From NCBI GenBank assembly GCA_902984215.1, contig CADWAF010001786.1, forward strand, positions 1 through 10,920: 10,920 nucleotides of DNA, written 5' to 3'. The stretch is from Willaertia magna. Lineage: Eukaryota; Heterolobosea; Eutetramitea; Acrasida; Naegleriidae. A program made the position numbers and the translations under genes. Below the pieces are notes generated by a model. The model saw only the letters and a list, made by a program, of their open reading frames with translations. It was not told the origin of the DNA and did no database searches. Positions 1-8,777 of the stretch are shown here, piece by piece. The stretch's first letter is position 1; every line of letters begins with the position of its first letter.

Positions 1-188
1 TTAATTGATAATTTTGGAATGCAAAGAGGAAATTATTTAACTTATTAATTTAAATGCTAAATGTTTTACTTGTGTAATGTAGATATATTTAGTACGTATT
101 CTTTAGAAAATCCAACATATTTGTGAGTTGACCAATTTGGATACTTTAAGTTGTTCTGCACTAATTGCCGTTAAATTAAGGATTCCAA
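1..188 (-). other. Left flank, candidate host exon after an AG acceptor
   Basis: GC is about 25% here and falls abruptly to about 12% beyond 190. Read on the minus strand from 188, after a T/A-rich tract ending in AACCAG, one frame stays open to the window edge. It contains peptides such as NLTAISAEQLKVSKLVNSQ and ICWIFQRI. Counting G by codon position on the minus strand gives roughly 9, 7 and 4 for positions 1, 2 and 3, the pattern of a coding frame. Its phase fits the donor at 10360-10365. However, the other two minus frames and the plus frame ending at TGA 124-126 are also open and protein-like, so the assignment is tentative and the product is unknown. Confidence 0.3.
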
Positions 189-377
189 CTGGTTAATATA
201 TAAAAAAATAATATTAAATAAATAAATTTTAAAAATTACTTAAAAAAAGAATACACAAATTTTTTTTATAAAGTCTGCAAATAAATCTTTGAAAAAACAT
301 TAAAATATAGGACAATAAAAAAAATAAAAAATAAATTTAATATTAATATCAAATTTTATGGTTAGTTTAAAAAATTA
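189..377. other. Very AT-rich stretch, no supported gene
   Basis: Between the end of gene F and the left flank no frame shows coding bias. Minus-strand frames are open but give mainly Phe, Ile and Leu. An alternative F tail in a third frame (KKDPLVMDIYDNF, entered by a slip in the A8 run on the minus strand near 405-412) is possible. The minus strand ends here in a T-rich tract before AACCAG. Confidence 0.4.
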
Positions 378-2163
378 TCATAAATATCCATTACTAGAGG
401 ATCTTTTTTTTCGTTTTGTAATTGTAGATTAATATTAAGTATAAATAAAAAATTTTTTTTTTTATAAATCGACTACATTTTTATAACTACTATTAGTAGA
501 AAAGTATTTGTAAATTTACTGAAGATATTGTTTAGTTAATGATTTTACATTATAATTAAAATAATCATTAACAATAAAAACTTTATCATCTTTACAATAA
601 ACATAATTATTATCTAAAATTTCAAATAAAGTAAAAAATTAATTTTACATAAAATATATCTTGTATTAATAACATAAAAATTTTTATTTATAATTTCGAA
701 ATATATTTAATTTAATTTAACTACAATATATTGAACACTATGATTAATAATTTATAATTAATTCTTTTTATAATATATTTCTCTCTAAAACAAGAATTTA
801 TTTTATGTATAACATTAATTAATATAAAATCTTTGTTTTTCTTTATAAAAATATTTTCTACAAAATAATTCTTTTCATTTTTTGTTAAAAAACTAAATAT
901 TGTTTTATTAATTTCTTTATTAAAACCAGCAATATTATTAAAAATAATTTTATATAAGTCCAAATTGTTTTGTTTTTAATAATATAATAATAAAAACTAT
1001 AACAATTCAGTATTAACATAAAGTTGATTTTCAGTAAATAATAAAATAATAATAATAACATCCCTACATTCATCAAATAATTCACCATCATTTATACATA
1101 ATAAATAGTAATAATTTCTTAAACTAAAAATAAATAATTCTAAAAGAAGTCTTAAATTATTGAAGTGGACAATATAATAAAGATGAAGAATGTTGTACTT
1201 TTTTGTTTTATCAAAGGTAAAATCAGATTTTTAATAAGATAAAGCAATAATGTTAAATAAATTTGTCAATTGAATTAAAGATAACTTTATAATTTTTATT
1301 AAAAGAATCTAATTTTTTTAATATTAATATCAAATAAAAAATATTACATTGTAGTTAATATAAATATTAAATGAGATTAAAAATTTAATATGTATTTTTT
1401 ATATTATAAAAATTCATAAATATTATATAAAATTTTAATAATTTCAACATCAAAAACAAACATATGATCTAATAAAGAAATTAGTTTGTAAAAATCAATA
1501 TTAAAATATTAATTTAAAATAATCTAGTCAAATTTTAAAAAATTATTTAAAAAAAATTTACTTTATATTGTTGAATAATCTTGAAGTAAAAAAAAGAAAA
1601 AATAGAAGAATTAAAAATTATTATATTAGTTTAATAATCTAAAAATATAAATAACATAATAAAACTATTTAATAACTTTTTTAAATTTTATAATACCTAT
1701 TTCTTAACAATAGGCCTAAAAAAAAGTAATTTATGGTTTCTAATATTTATAAATAATAATACTTACTTTTTAATATTGTATCTCAAAATATGTAATAAAA
1801 TACTATTAAATAAATTATTCTTTTCAATAACTACACAATCAATTAAAAATAACTATTTTATTTACATTTTAAATAGATAGAAAGAAAATGATTAATAAAT
1901 ATTTTAGAAATTTCTTTTTTAATATATAAATGCTTAAATTTTTTATTTTTTTAATTTTGTTTCAATTTATTTTAATATTATTAAACTTTAATACATCTTT
2001 GAACATTAAAAGTTTTAGTTTTTTCTTTATTGATTGAAATTATAAATTATTAATGTACATTTTTAAAAAAAATAATTTTAAAAAATTAACATTAATAAGT
2101 ATACTATATTTAATCTAACACTAACTACAAACATTCTTATTAAAAAAATAATATCTACTTCAT
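378..2163 (-). pseudogene. Gene F: large unidentified protein, frame-broken, ciliate code
   Basis: Product not recognised; about 595 codons. The cleanest part, 1329 down to the TGA at 622-624, is 235 codons without TGA, with 6 TAA, 3 TAG and 4 CAA, and G strongly biased to codon position 1. It includes the peptides NDGELFDECRD and FLTKNEKNYFVENIF and looks helical. Reading upstream, the protein continues in other frames: about 1556-1320 (SLLDHMFVFDVEIIKIL), about 1868-1557 (FLIDCVVIEKNNLFN, RNHKLLFFRPIVKKQ), and above that to an ATG at 2161-2163. Downstream it continues about 636-378 (EILDNNYVYCKDDKVF) to a TGA at 378-380. Two of the frame changes fall in an A8 run (1549-1556) and a T7 run (1313-1319), each consistent with one missing base. 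Chosen over other frames because only these keep G at position 1. Either a decayed gene or a real one with sequence errors. Confidence 0.6.
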
Positions 2164-3586
2164 AATAATAACAACAACAACAATTAATTGCTTTTAATTC
2201 TATTATTTTTTATTTATAACTTCTTTTAAATATATAATATAATTATATTTCAAATTAAGAGTTAGTATGGGGTTTATAAGTAATTAAATATATTACTACT
2301 TTTTACTTTTACTACAGTTAATTATACTATAGAAATTGATAAATTAAAATTGATTTTTTACTTTTCTTTAAAATTGATAAAAAAAAATAAAAAATCAATA
2401 AATCTTTAAAATTTAAATATCACTTTAAATGACACTAAAAAAGTTTGTATGTTGAAGTTTAGGTTTATAATTGAGAATGGTAAAAATTTAGTTAGTATGA
2501 AAGTATTTAAAAGAAAATAGTTTAAATAAAGAAAAATAATAGGTTTCTTTTATAGGAATTATTATACAGAGAAAATTAAATTTTTTTATAATTAATTAAA
2601 GATTACTAGAAAGTATTTTTTTAATAAAGTTAAAATTAATAACTAAAAATCTTATTTAAATAATATTAATGACTGTAAGTAAAATAGTAATAATTTTTAA
2701 TATTTTTAATTTTAACATAATTATTTATAATAATTCAATACTAATAATATTCCAGTATTTTTGTACATATAAGTAAAGATATATAATAAAAATTTTTATT
2801 AAAATGTTTATCATAATATAGAATGTATAATTATTATTTATTTTGGTTCTAATAATAAAAAGAAAAAAAAACCATTTTAATTATTTTTTCCTCTTAAATT
2901 GGTTTTTATTAAAAAACATAATGTTAACATTAAAATTAATGATAATTAAAAGTCTATAAATTTAATTGCTTATATTGATTGACTAAAATTATATTAATTT
3001 TGAAATTGATTAAAAATAGTATATTTATTTATGTAAATATATAAAGAATATAATTAATGTTATTGAAAATAATAATTTTGAAGTTAAATATTCTTATTTA
3101 TAGTTTTATAATATGTATTATATTAGTAGTGAAGAAGTAAAGAAAGAAAAGGTAAAAAAAAAGTATAATAAAAAATAATTTAAAAAATTTGCTAACAAAT
3201 AAACTAATAAAAACAAAAAATAAACTAAAAATTATTTCTAAAAGTTGTAAATTTATAATTTTAAAATCTAAAACTTCTCTCACTAACAAAAGCAATATCT
3301 CTAAGAAGTTAAAGAAAGAATTTATTTATTTATTAATAAAACTATCTATTTTTATTTAATATTTATATTGTTTTTTTTAATATTAATATTAAATTTTCAT
3401 ATAAAAACACTATTTTTAAAAAATAAAATTTTTAAAATCTATAAAGCTTTTTCTTAAATTTTAGATTTTTAGTAATTTTGGATAATAATATTTTTATTAT
3501 TTTATAGAAATAACTAAAAAAAATAAAAATAAAAATTAAATAAATAATAAAACAAATATAATTTATTATTTAATCATTTTTTTTGA
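2053..3586 (+). pseudogene. Gene E: unidentified Asn/Lys-rich protein with one membrane helix
   Basis: Product not recognised. The first segment runs from an ATG at 2053-2055 to about 2979 in one frame. It holds an Asn run from an AAC repeat near 2169-2181 and peptides such as EIDKLKLIFYF, FRFIIENGKNLVSMKVFKR and NIECIIIIYFGSNNKKKKP. At about 2976-2980 that frame meets TGA and coding continues in the next frame (NYINFEIDQKQYIYLCKYI). A Lys-rich stretch (about 3128-3190) and a hydrophobic helix of about 19 residues (about 3341-3397) follow, then TGA at 3584-3586. Gln is mostly TAA/TAG. The real start is uncertain, because the first 100 bp overlap the start of gene F on the other strand; a start inside 2160-2450 is possible. 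No in-frame TGA apart from the frame change. Confidence 0.5.
3341..3397 (+). other. Predicted membrane-spanning segment of gene E
   Basis: Nineteen codons give an almost uninterrupted row of Ile, Leu, Phe and Tyr between a Lys/Glu-rich region and a Lys-rich tail. This is the only clear membrane helix in the strongest coding frames of the window. AT-rich DNA gives Ile/Phe/Leu easily, so this is only moderately informative. Confidence 0.4.
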
Positions 3587-3982
3587 TTAAATTTGTAAAT
3601 TTTATAATAATTTTAAATAAAAAAAATGATTAATATTAATATTTATGAATCTATTATAATTTTATTAAAATATAATATTTTTTTAAACAAAAGGTTTATA
3701 TAATAAAATTAAAGAATAAAAAAATTAAAATTTATTTATAAATTTAAAATTTAATGTTATTGTAATCTTTTATTTTAATTAATAATTAAAATCTAATAAT
3801 TTAATAACGTTCAAAAATTAAAATAAGTGTTACAATAAATATTAAAGTAAACATTTTGTTTAGACTTTTTGTGTTTGTAAAAAATTAAATTGTACTTTAT
3901 AATTTTAAAATTTAAAACTGCTAAAACTAAATAAATATTTGGTGAAAAAATTTTCTCTTTATGATTTTTATACTAAATAGTT
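3574..3982 (-). pseudogene. Fragment A: inverted partial copy of repeat B, ciliate code
   Basis: The minus strand reads KEKIFSPNIYLVLAVLNFK at 3982-3889, the inverted copy of 4191-4284. It then continues with unrelated sequence (KHKKSKQNVYFNIYCNTYF) to an in-frame TGA at 3811-3813 and, past it, to another TGA at 3574-3576. It converges on the end of gene E and overlaps it by a few bases. Function unknown. Between 3587 and 3888 nothing else was found. Confidence 0.4.
3889..3982 (-). repeat. Inverted repeat arm A (pairs with 4191-4284)
   Basis: 94 nt, reverse-complementary to 4191-4284 with 3 mismatches and no gaps (aligned by hand). The two arms enclose a 208-nt loop, 3983-4190. Both arms encode the same peptide in opposite directions, differing at one residue (Ile/Phe). 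Confidence 0.95.
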
Positions 3983-4190
3983 ACAAGACATTATATTTTT
4001 TTTCTTGTATTTTTTTAATAAATTTTTTTAAACATCTGAAAATTTTTCTGTTTATTAGGATTTAGTTGTTTGAAAAAAATTTTAAAACAATTTTTGGTTT
4101 AAATTGTCAATAATTTGATTACAAGTAGTACTTACTTGAATAAAAGAAATACTTTTAATATCGATTTCCAATCTAATGAAATAATTGAGT

Positions 4191-4350
4191 AATTATTTAG
4201 TATAAAAATCATAAAGAGAAATTTTTTTCGCCAAATATTTATTTAGTTTTAGCAGTTTTAAATTTTAAAATTATAAAGTACAATAAAACAATATTTTTAT
4301 TTCAAGTATTTACAAAAGACATTGAAAAATTGTATAATAATGTATAATTA
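4191..4350 (+). repeat. Composite repeat B: arm A copy joined to arm C copy
   Basis: Bases 4191-4284 are the inverted copy of 3889-3982, and 4285-4350 are the inverted copy of 5403-5468 (2 mismatches in 66). The two halves abut at 4284/4285. Under the ciliate code the plus strand reads through the joint in one frame: FFSPNIYLVLAVLNFK, then KTIFLFQVFTKDIEKLYNN. That frame stays free of TGA to 4645, but beyond about 4350 the opposite strand looks more coding. Just upstream, the same frame has TGA at 4177 and 4186. A neighbouring frame (TFNIDFQSNEIIEQLF) leads into the T7 run at 4222-4228. Confidence 0.9.
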
Positions 4351-4671
4351 CGAAACATATAGAATTATGAAAATGTTTAAAAAAATTAAATGATAATAAA
4401 CATTTTATATTTTTAATCATAGTTTAAACTATACTATAAATCTTTACAAATATTAAATTCTTTCTTAAATAAACAACAAACAATAAATATATATCTATTG
4501 TAATACTTTTTTTCAAATAAAATCTTTAAATCATTATCACTAAGGATTAAAACTTTTTCACTCTCAAATTTGTAATAAAAATTAGAATATTTTTTTTAAT
4601 TTATAATCCAAATTTTCAAAGTTTTTCTTTAATAACTTTTTATTTGACCTTTCTTAATTTTTAATTAAGCT
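4302..4671 (-). pseudogene. Continuation of D beyond an in-frame TGA
   Basis: After the TGA that ends D (4672-4674) the same frame continues with a Lys/Asn-rich peptide (SLIKNQERSNKKLLKKNFE). At a T8 run (on the plus strand near 4591-4598) it passes into another frame with good coding character: FYYKFESEKVLILSDNDLK, YYNRYIFIVCCLFKKEF, DLQYSLNYDQKYKMF. This frame closes with TGA at 4302-4304. No family recognised. It is probably the C-terminal part of the protein begun by D, broken by a TGG-to-TGA change or read through, plus one frame change. It overlaps repeat B, which is read from the opposite strand. Confidence 0.45.
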
Positions 4672-5190
4672 TCATAATCTATTAAAATTATTGATTATTT
4701 TAATACATTTTTTATACTTTACCTCCAATAAAGTACATTTCTTTTTATAGAATACTAAAAATTAAATATTTTCTTTTTTTAGTAAATATTTTTATTATTA
4801 TACTTTTTTTAGTTTTATTGTTTAATATATTATTGTACTTAAATAAAAAGCTATAATTAAATAATAGCTTTTTTCACCAAATTTAAATTTAATAACTTGG
4901 TTTAACTTGTGATTATAAGTAATATTTTCTATAGTGTATTTTCTTTCTTCTTCAATAGATAATACTTTATTTTTTCTAATAACATAATTACCAAACAATA
5001 AATCTCTTTTTCTTTCTTCAAAGTAATTAACAAATATTTCTTTTGTGACTTCATTAAATTTTTGTTTTTTAATATTAATTAAAATTGATATTTCATTATT
5101 TATTTCTATTTTTAAGATATTCATTATGTTTAACATTTTATTTGATTTAAAAAATTTAATTAAAATTAATATTTCAATAAATTTTTTCAT
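4672..5190 (-). CDS. Gene D: 172-residue unidentified protein, ciliate code
   Basis: An unbroken frame from ATG (5188-5190) to TGA (4672-4674) under the ciliate code. The standard code would cut it at a TAA near 4822. The N-terminus is hydrophobic (MKKFIEILILIKFFKSNKM). The middle is charged, with VTKEIFVNYFEERKRDLLF, IEEERKYTIENITYN and FKFGEKSYY. The C-terminus is Lys-rich with several Gln written TAA. G is mostly at codon position 1. Its ATG overlaps the TGA that closes the last frame of gene C as ATGA, so D may be a separate downstream gene or simply the continuation of C after a frame change. The second is more likely in a eukaryote. Function unknown. Confidence 0.55.
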
Positions 5191-7897
5191 TGTAACAATT
5201 TAAATTGTTAAATGATTATTTTTTAAGAATTTAATATAATTATTTAAATCCGAAATCTTAATATTACTAATACAACTTAGATAACTTTCTTTCTTCTTGA
5301 TTCTAAGATAATTAAAAATATAATAAATAATTTTAATTCAATTTACTGCCTTTAATTCAAATTTATTTTTTTTTGTTTAATTTCAATTAAAAACCAATAA
5401 AATAATTATACATTATTATACAATTTTTCAATATCTTTTGTAAATACTTAAAATAAAAATATTGTTTTTACTTTTGCTATATATTTATTTTTAAACATAT
5501 TTAACTTAATTTGTCTATTTTTTATATTTTCATTTGAAATAAATTCAGAAAAATCTTAAATTTCATTATTTTCTTCTTGACCTTCTTCATTTTTTTTATG
5601 TTTTATCTAAATCTTATTGTTTTTCTACATTATATTTAGTTTTAAATGTTAACTGTTTAGTAGGTGTTAATTTTTTTTTTGTGAATGTTAATGTTGTTGT
5701 AGTTTTAGTTAATAAATGATTACTATTTTTAATTAATGTTTTCAGAGTTTTATCTAATAAACTATTATTAACTTCATCAATAACTATTAATTTTTCATTT
5801 AATAAAACACTTAAGATAATTTGTTTTACAAGTATTATTTTTTTTTGAAAGTAAAGAATTTTTTTTTTTGAAAAAGAAGAAGAATAATCAATTTTAAAGT
5901 ATAATTAATTGAAATAATACTTATAATTTTATTCAATACAAATATCAATATTGTAAAAAGCTTTATAATTAATTAATTTATTAAACTGATCTTGTACAAT
6001 ATTCTCAAAGAATTCATAGTATTTCTTATAATATTCTTTATTATACAAGTAATAGTGAAAAAAATTAGTATAAATGTAATTTTTGAAATTTATTATTAAA
6101 TTATTATATCTTATAAAAAATTCAGTGCATATTTAATAAATAATAAACAACTTAGAATTATAAGTTTCTTTATATTTATTTCTTTTTTCATCAACTCTAG
6201 AATTATTTTAAAATTAAAAGTCATGTTTATTTTTAATAAATAATAAACTTTATTACAGTTATACTTTTTTTTCATCAAACATAAAAACTTCAATTTTACT
6301 ATATTCAAAATTATTATTATAGTCAACACTGAATGAAATGTTTGTTATTTTTTTCTTTAAATGTATTACTAATATAAAAATTGGTAAATTATCATATAAA
6401 TCAATATATAAAATATTTAATAAACTCTAAAAATTCACTTTTTTCCATGTACTCTATTTAAATTTTTTTCTTTAAATTAAAACCTCTTGTAACAATATAT
6501 GAGCTCAAAATATTAGGTAATACAAATTTAAAATTTTGAAATCGTTATATTTTAATATTTTATTTCAAAGTGTTACAAAATTTTTATATGTTTTAGCTAA
6601 ATTAGTAAGAAATTTATTTTTAAATATTAAACAATTTAACAATCTAAAATAAAGATAATTTTTTATCTTTTTAATTAATAGTTTGTCTTTGTTGAAGCTT
6701 TTGAAAAGTTTAGTTTAAAATGTAATTATAAGTCTGTAAACATCTAAATTAAAGAATTTTATTTATTTTCTTTTATTAATTTATTTAAATATATTAATCA
6801 TTAGTCTAGTAGCTAAGTTGTCTAAAAAATATTAATAATTTATTACTGCAAAAAAAAAATATTAAATATTTTATTATTACAAACTATTTTAAAATTTCTA
6901 ATACAAAAAAATTTAAAAAGTTTGTAAGTTTTTTAAAGAAAGCTTTTAATGAATTTTGGTTGTAATTTATATAATTAATTAAATACATTATATAGAAAAT
7001 GAAAAATTTTTTATTTAAAATTTCTATTAATAGTTCTGTAAAGATATTGTTTCAAAATTTTATTTATATTATTACAATAAATATATAATTTCTTTAATTT
7101 TGAATATGTTGCATTTTTTTCTAATAAATTTATTGATAATTTATATATTAGTTTTTTATAATAAAATTTCTTTAGCTTTTCTACTTATTTTACAAATTTA
7201 TTATTGTTCATTCTAAAATAAAAAACTTGTTTTTCATCTTTTAAAATCATATTCTCACAGTAAATAATTAAATCATTTACATCTATTTATTATTTCTATA
7301 ATACTTTTTTTAACTATATACCTTTAAAATATACCCTGAAATTATTGTGACCAAAAGGATTAAATTTAAATGTATAATTAACAGTTATAATGTTACTATT
7401 AAAAATTAAATTATTTTGTATATTAATATAAAATTATGGTGTTTCATAAAATTTAAAAGTTTTTTTAACTTTTTTAATATACATTTACTTAGTTTTGTTT
7501 TTTTCAATTGATTAATGTTTGAAGAATCATTAATTAATTTTTTATTTAAACCACTATTATAATTAAAACTATTATTTAAAGAAGTATCAGTTTTTGAATA
7601 TGATAAATATTTTATTTTTTTTATGTGATTATAAAAGAATGATGTATTTTTCTAATGTTATATTTTAAATATTGGTTTTTTACTAGTATAATTAAAGTTA
7701 TTTCTATTAAATAAAGTATTAATGGCTCGATTAGAGTTAGTAAATGATATTTTATTAGCATTTTATTTAAAACTATTATTAAATGCACTTATTAATCTGT
7801 TATTTAAAGAATTAATAAAAGTATTATTATTGATATTACTTGTTTGATTATTTTTATATTTATTATTAGAACTATCAAATATTTGATAATTTTGCAT
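5187..7897 (-). pseudogene. Gene C: about 900-codon unidentified protein, several frame changes
   Basis: Product not recognised. Four frames succeed each other. 7897-7467 starts at an ATG (MQNYQIFDSSNNKYKNNQ) and is Asn/Ser-rich. 7459-6860 includes FKFNPFGHNNFRVYFKG and ILKDEKQVFYFRMNNNKFV. 6849-5598 is 417 codons (FLDNLATRLMINIFKQ, VDEKRNKYKETYNSKLF, NEKLIVIDEVNNSLLDK) with only two TGA, at 6565-6567 and 6505-6507. 5589-5187 has an acidic start (NEEGQEENNEIQDFSEF), contains repeat arm C and ends with TGA. The changes fall at a T7 run (7460-7466), an A10 run (6850-6859) and a T8 run (5590-5597). Gln is mainly TAA/TAG, and Trp is TGG in STWKK and YWFLIE. Divergent from gene G. Either decayed or affected by homopolymer errors; the segment boundaries are reliable only to a few codons. 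Confidence 0.6.
5403..5468 (-). repeat. Inverted repeat arm C (pairs with 4285-4350), inside gene C
   Basis: 66 nt, reverse-complementary to 4285-4350 with two mismatches. In the frame of gene C both differences are silent under the ciliate code: TAA for CAA (Gln) and GAT for GAC (Asp). Under the standard code the first would be a stop. The arm encodes KTIFLFQVFTKDIEKLYNN in the C-terminal part of gene C. Confidence 0.95.
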
Positions 7898-8170
7898 TTA
7901 TTGTTAAAACTATTAAATATTTGATTATTTTTATTATTGTTATTAATAGATAATATTGTTTTATTAACATTTTATCTAAAGCAATTATTAAAAGCATTTG
8001 TTGATTTGTTATTAAAAGTATTTGTTTCTTATTTAAATATTAGTAGATATTCTTTAATTATTTTTATTACTATTATTACTGTTGTTACTAATAAATGATA
8101 TTGTTTCATTAATATTTTATTTAAAAATACTTATTAATCTATTATTTGAAAAATTAATAAACTTATTGTT
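7743..8170 (-). repeat. Degenerate tandem repeats coding Asn-rich motif upstream of gene C
   Basis: Three diverged units on the minus strand have cores at 7743-7820, 7952-8024 and 8094-8164. Each encodes a version of NTFIN..NNRLIS.F...FKQN.N followed or preceded by KNNQ. A shorter direct repeat of about 33-37 bp (7861-7893 and about 7899-7931) encodes NNQIFNSFNN-like peptide. The units lie in different frames because of small indels, so the upstream units are probably not all translated with gene C. Gene C's first in-frame ATG (7895-7897) falls between the second and first unit. Confidence 0.7.
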
Positions 8171-8213
8171 TATATTGAGTTATTTTTTATTAAAAATTAT
8201 TAATTTTTTTTTG

Positions 8214-8777
8214 ATGATTAATGATTTAAATTAATTTACAATTATTGCTTTATAAAGCACTTTTGTTTATATAAAGTGCTATTTAGAAAATTAAAAAGAT
8301 AATAATTTTAAGTTTAATAAAGAAAATGAAAATTGTTTTGATTTGGAAGAAAATAGTTTATTAAATTATTACAATGATATTAATAATTAAAATTTTGATC
8401 TATTTTCTATTTCATCTTATTTTAGTAAAGGTTTTTTAGATAAATATATATTTATTAATATTAAAAATATTATTAAACAAATAACAATACACATTTTAAA
8501 GTTTAGAAGTTTTAATATAAATAGTAAATAACTTTTTGAATTATTTAAAAATTTAATTTTAAATAATTTTGTAACACAAATAATTAATAATAAAGATATT
8601 TTATATTTAGTATATTTATTAAATTTTAAAAAATTTTTATAATTTTATAAAATACAAAAACAATAAAAAATATTTTATTATAAAGAGTGTAAATATTATT
8701 TTTTTGAAAATTAAAATATTTCTAATAATACAATATACAATTATAACCAAAAGCTTAATAATTATTTCTATTATTGA
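8214..8777 (+). CDS. Gene G, first segment: 187-residue unidentified frame, ciliate code
   Basis: Open from ATG (8214-8216) to TGA (8775-8777) with 8 TAA and several CAA codons as Gln. Under the standard code it would be cut into pieces. G is clearly concentrated at codon position 1. The start is acidic and Asn-rich (FKFNKENENCFDLEENSL), and the rest alternates Ile/Leu/Phe with Lys/Asn (LDKYIFINIKNIIKQITIH, FRSFNINSKQLFELFKN, KECKYYFFENQNISN). No family recognised. Divergent from gene C. The same frame continues after the TGA with equally coding-like sequence, so this is probably the N-terminal part of a larger protein and not a complete gene. Confidence 0.55.
8256..8280. promoter_or_regulatory. 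Hairpin in the region between divergent genes C and G
   Basis: A perfect 8-bp inverted repeat, AGCACTTT (8256-8263) and AAAGTGCT (8273-8280), with a 9-nt loop. It is unusually rich in GC for this block. It lies between the repeat region of gene C and the main part of gene G, so it could be a regulatory palindrome. It is also inside the open frame of G if G starts at 8214, in which case it would be coding. Confidence 0.3.

Noticed and set aside
1..126. Plus-strand frame LIDNFGMQRGNYLTYQFK... ending at TGA 124-126 as the 3' end of a host gene
   Set aside because: Plausible but G is spread evenly over codon positions on this strand. Kept only as an alternative to the minus-strand exon.
885..1091. 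Standard-code minus frame of about 68 residues overlapping gene F
   Set aside because: A shadow of gene F in another frame, without position-1 G bias.
3098..3295. Standard-code minus frame giving a Phe/Leu-rich 'membrane protein'
   Set aside because: It is the antisense of the Lys/Gln-rich region of gene E. The plus frame has Glu/Lys codons with better base periodicity, and AT-rich antisense always yields Phe/Leu/Ile.
5764..5790. NEKLIVIDEVNN in gene C as a Walker B or DDE-transposase motif
   Set aside because: No P-loop or other partner motif is found upstream or downstream. A single hydrophobic-Asp-Glu motif is too little.
6111..6329. Standard-code minus frame of about 72 residues inside gene C
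   Set aside because: Lies in another frame than the long ciliate-code frame of gene C and has no coding bias.
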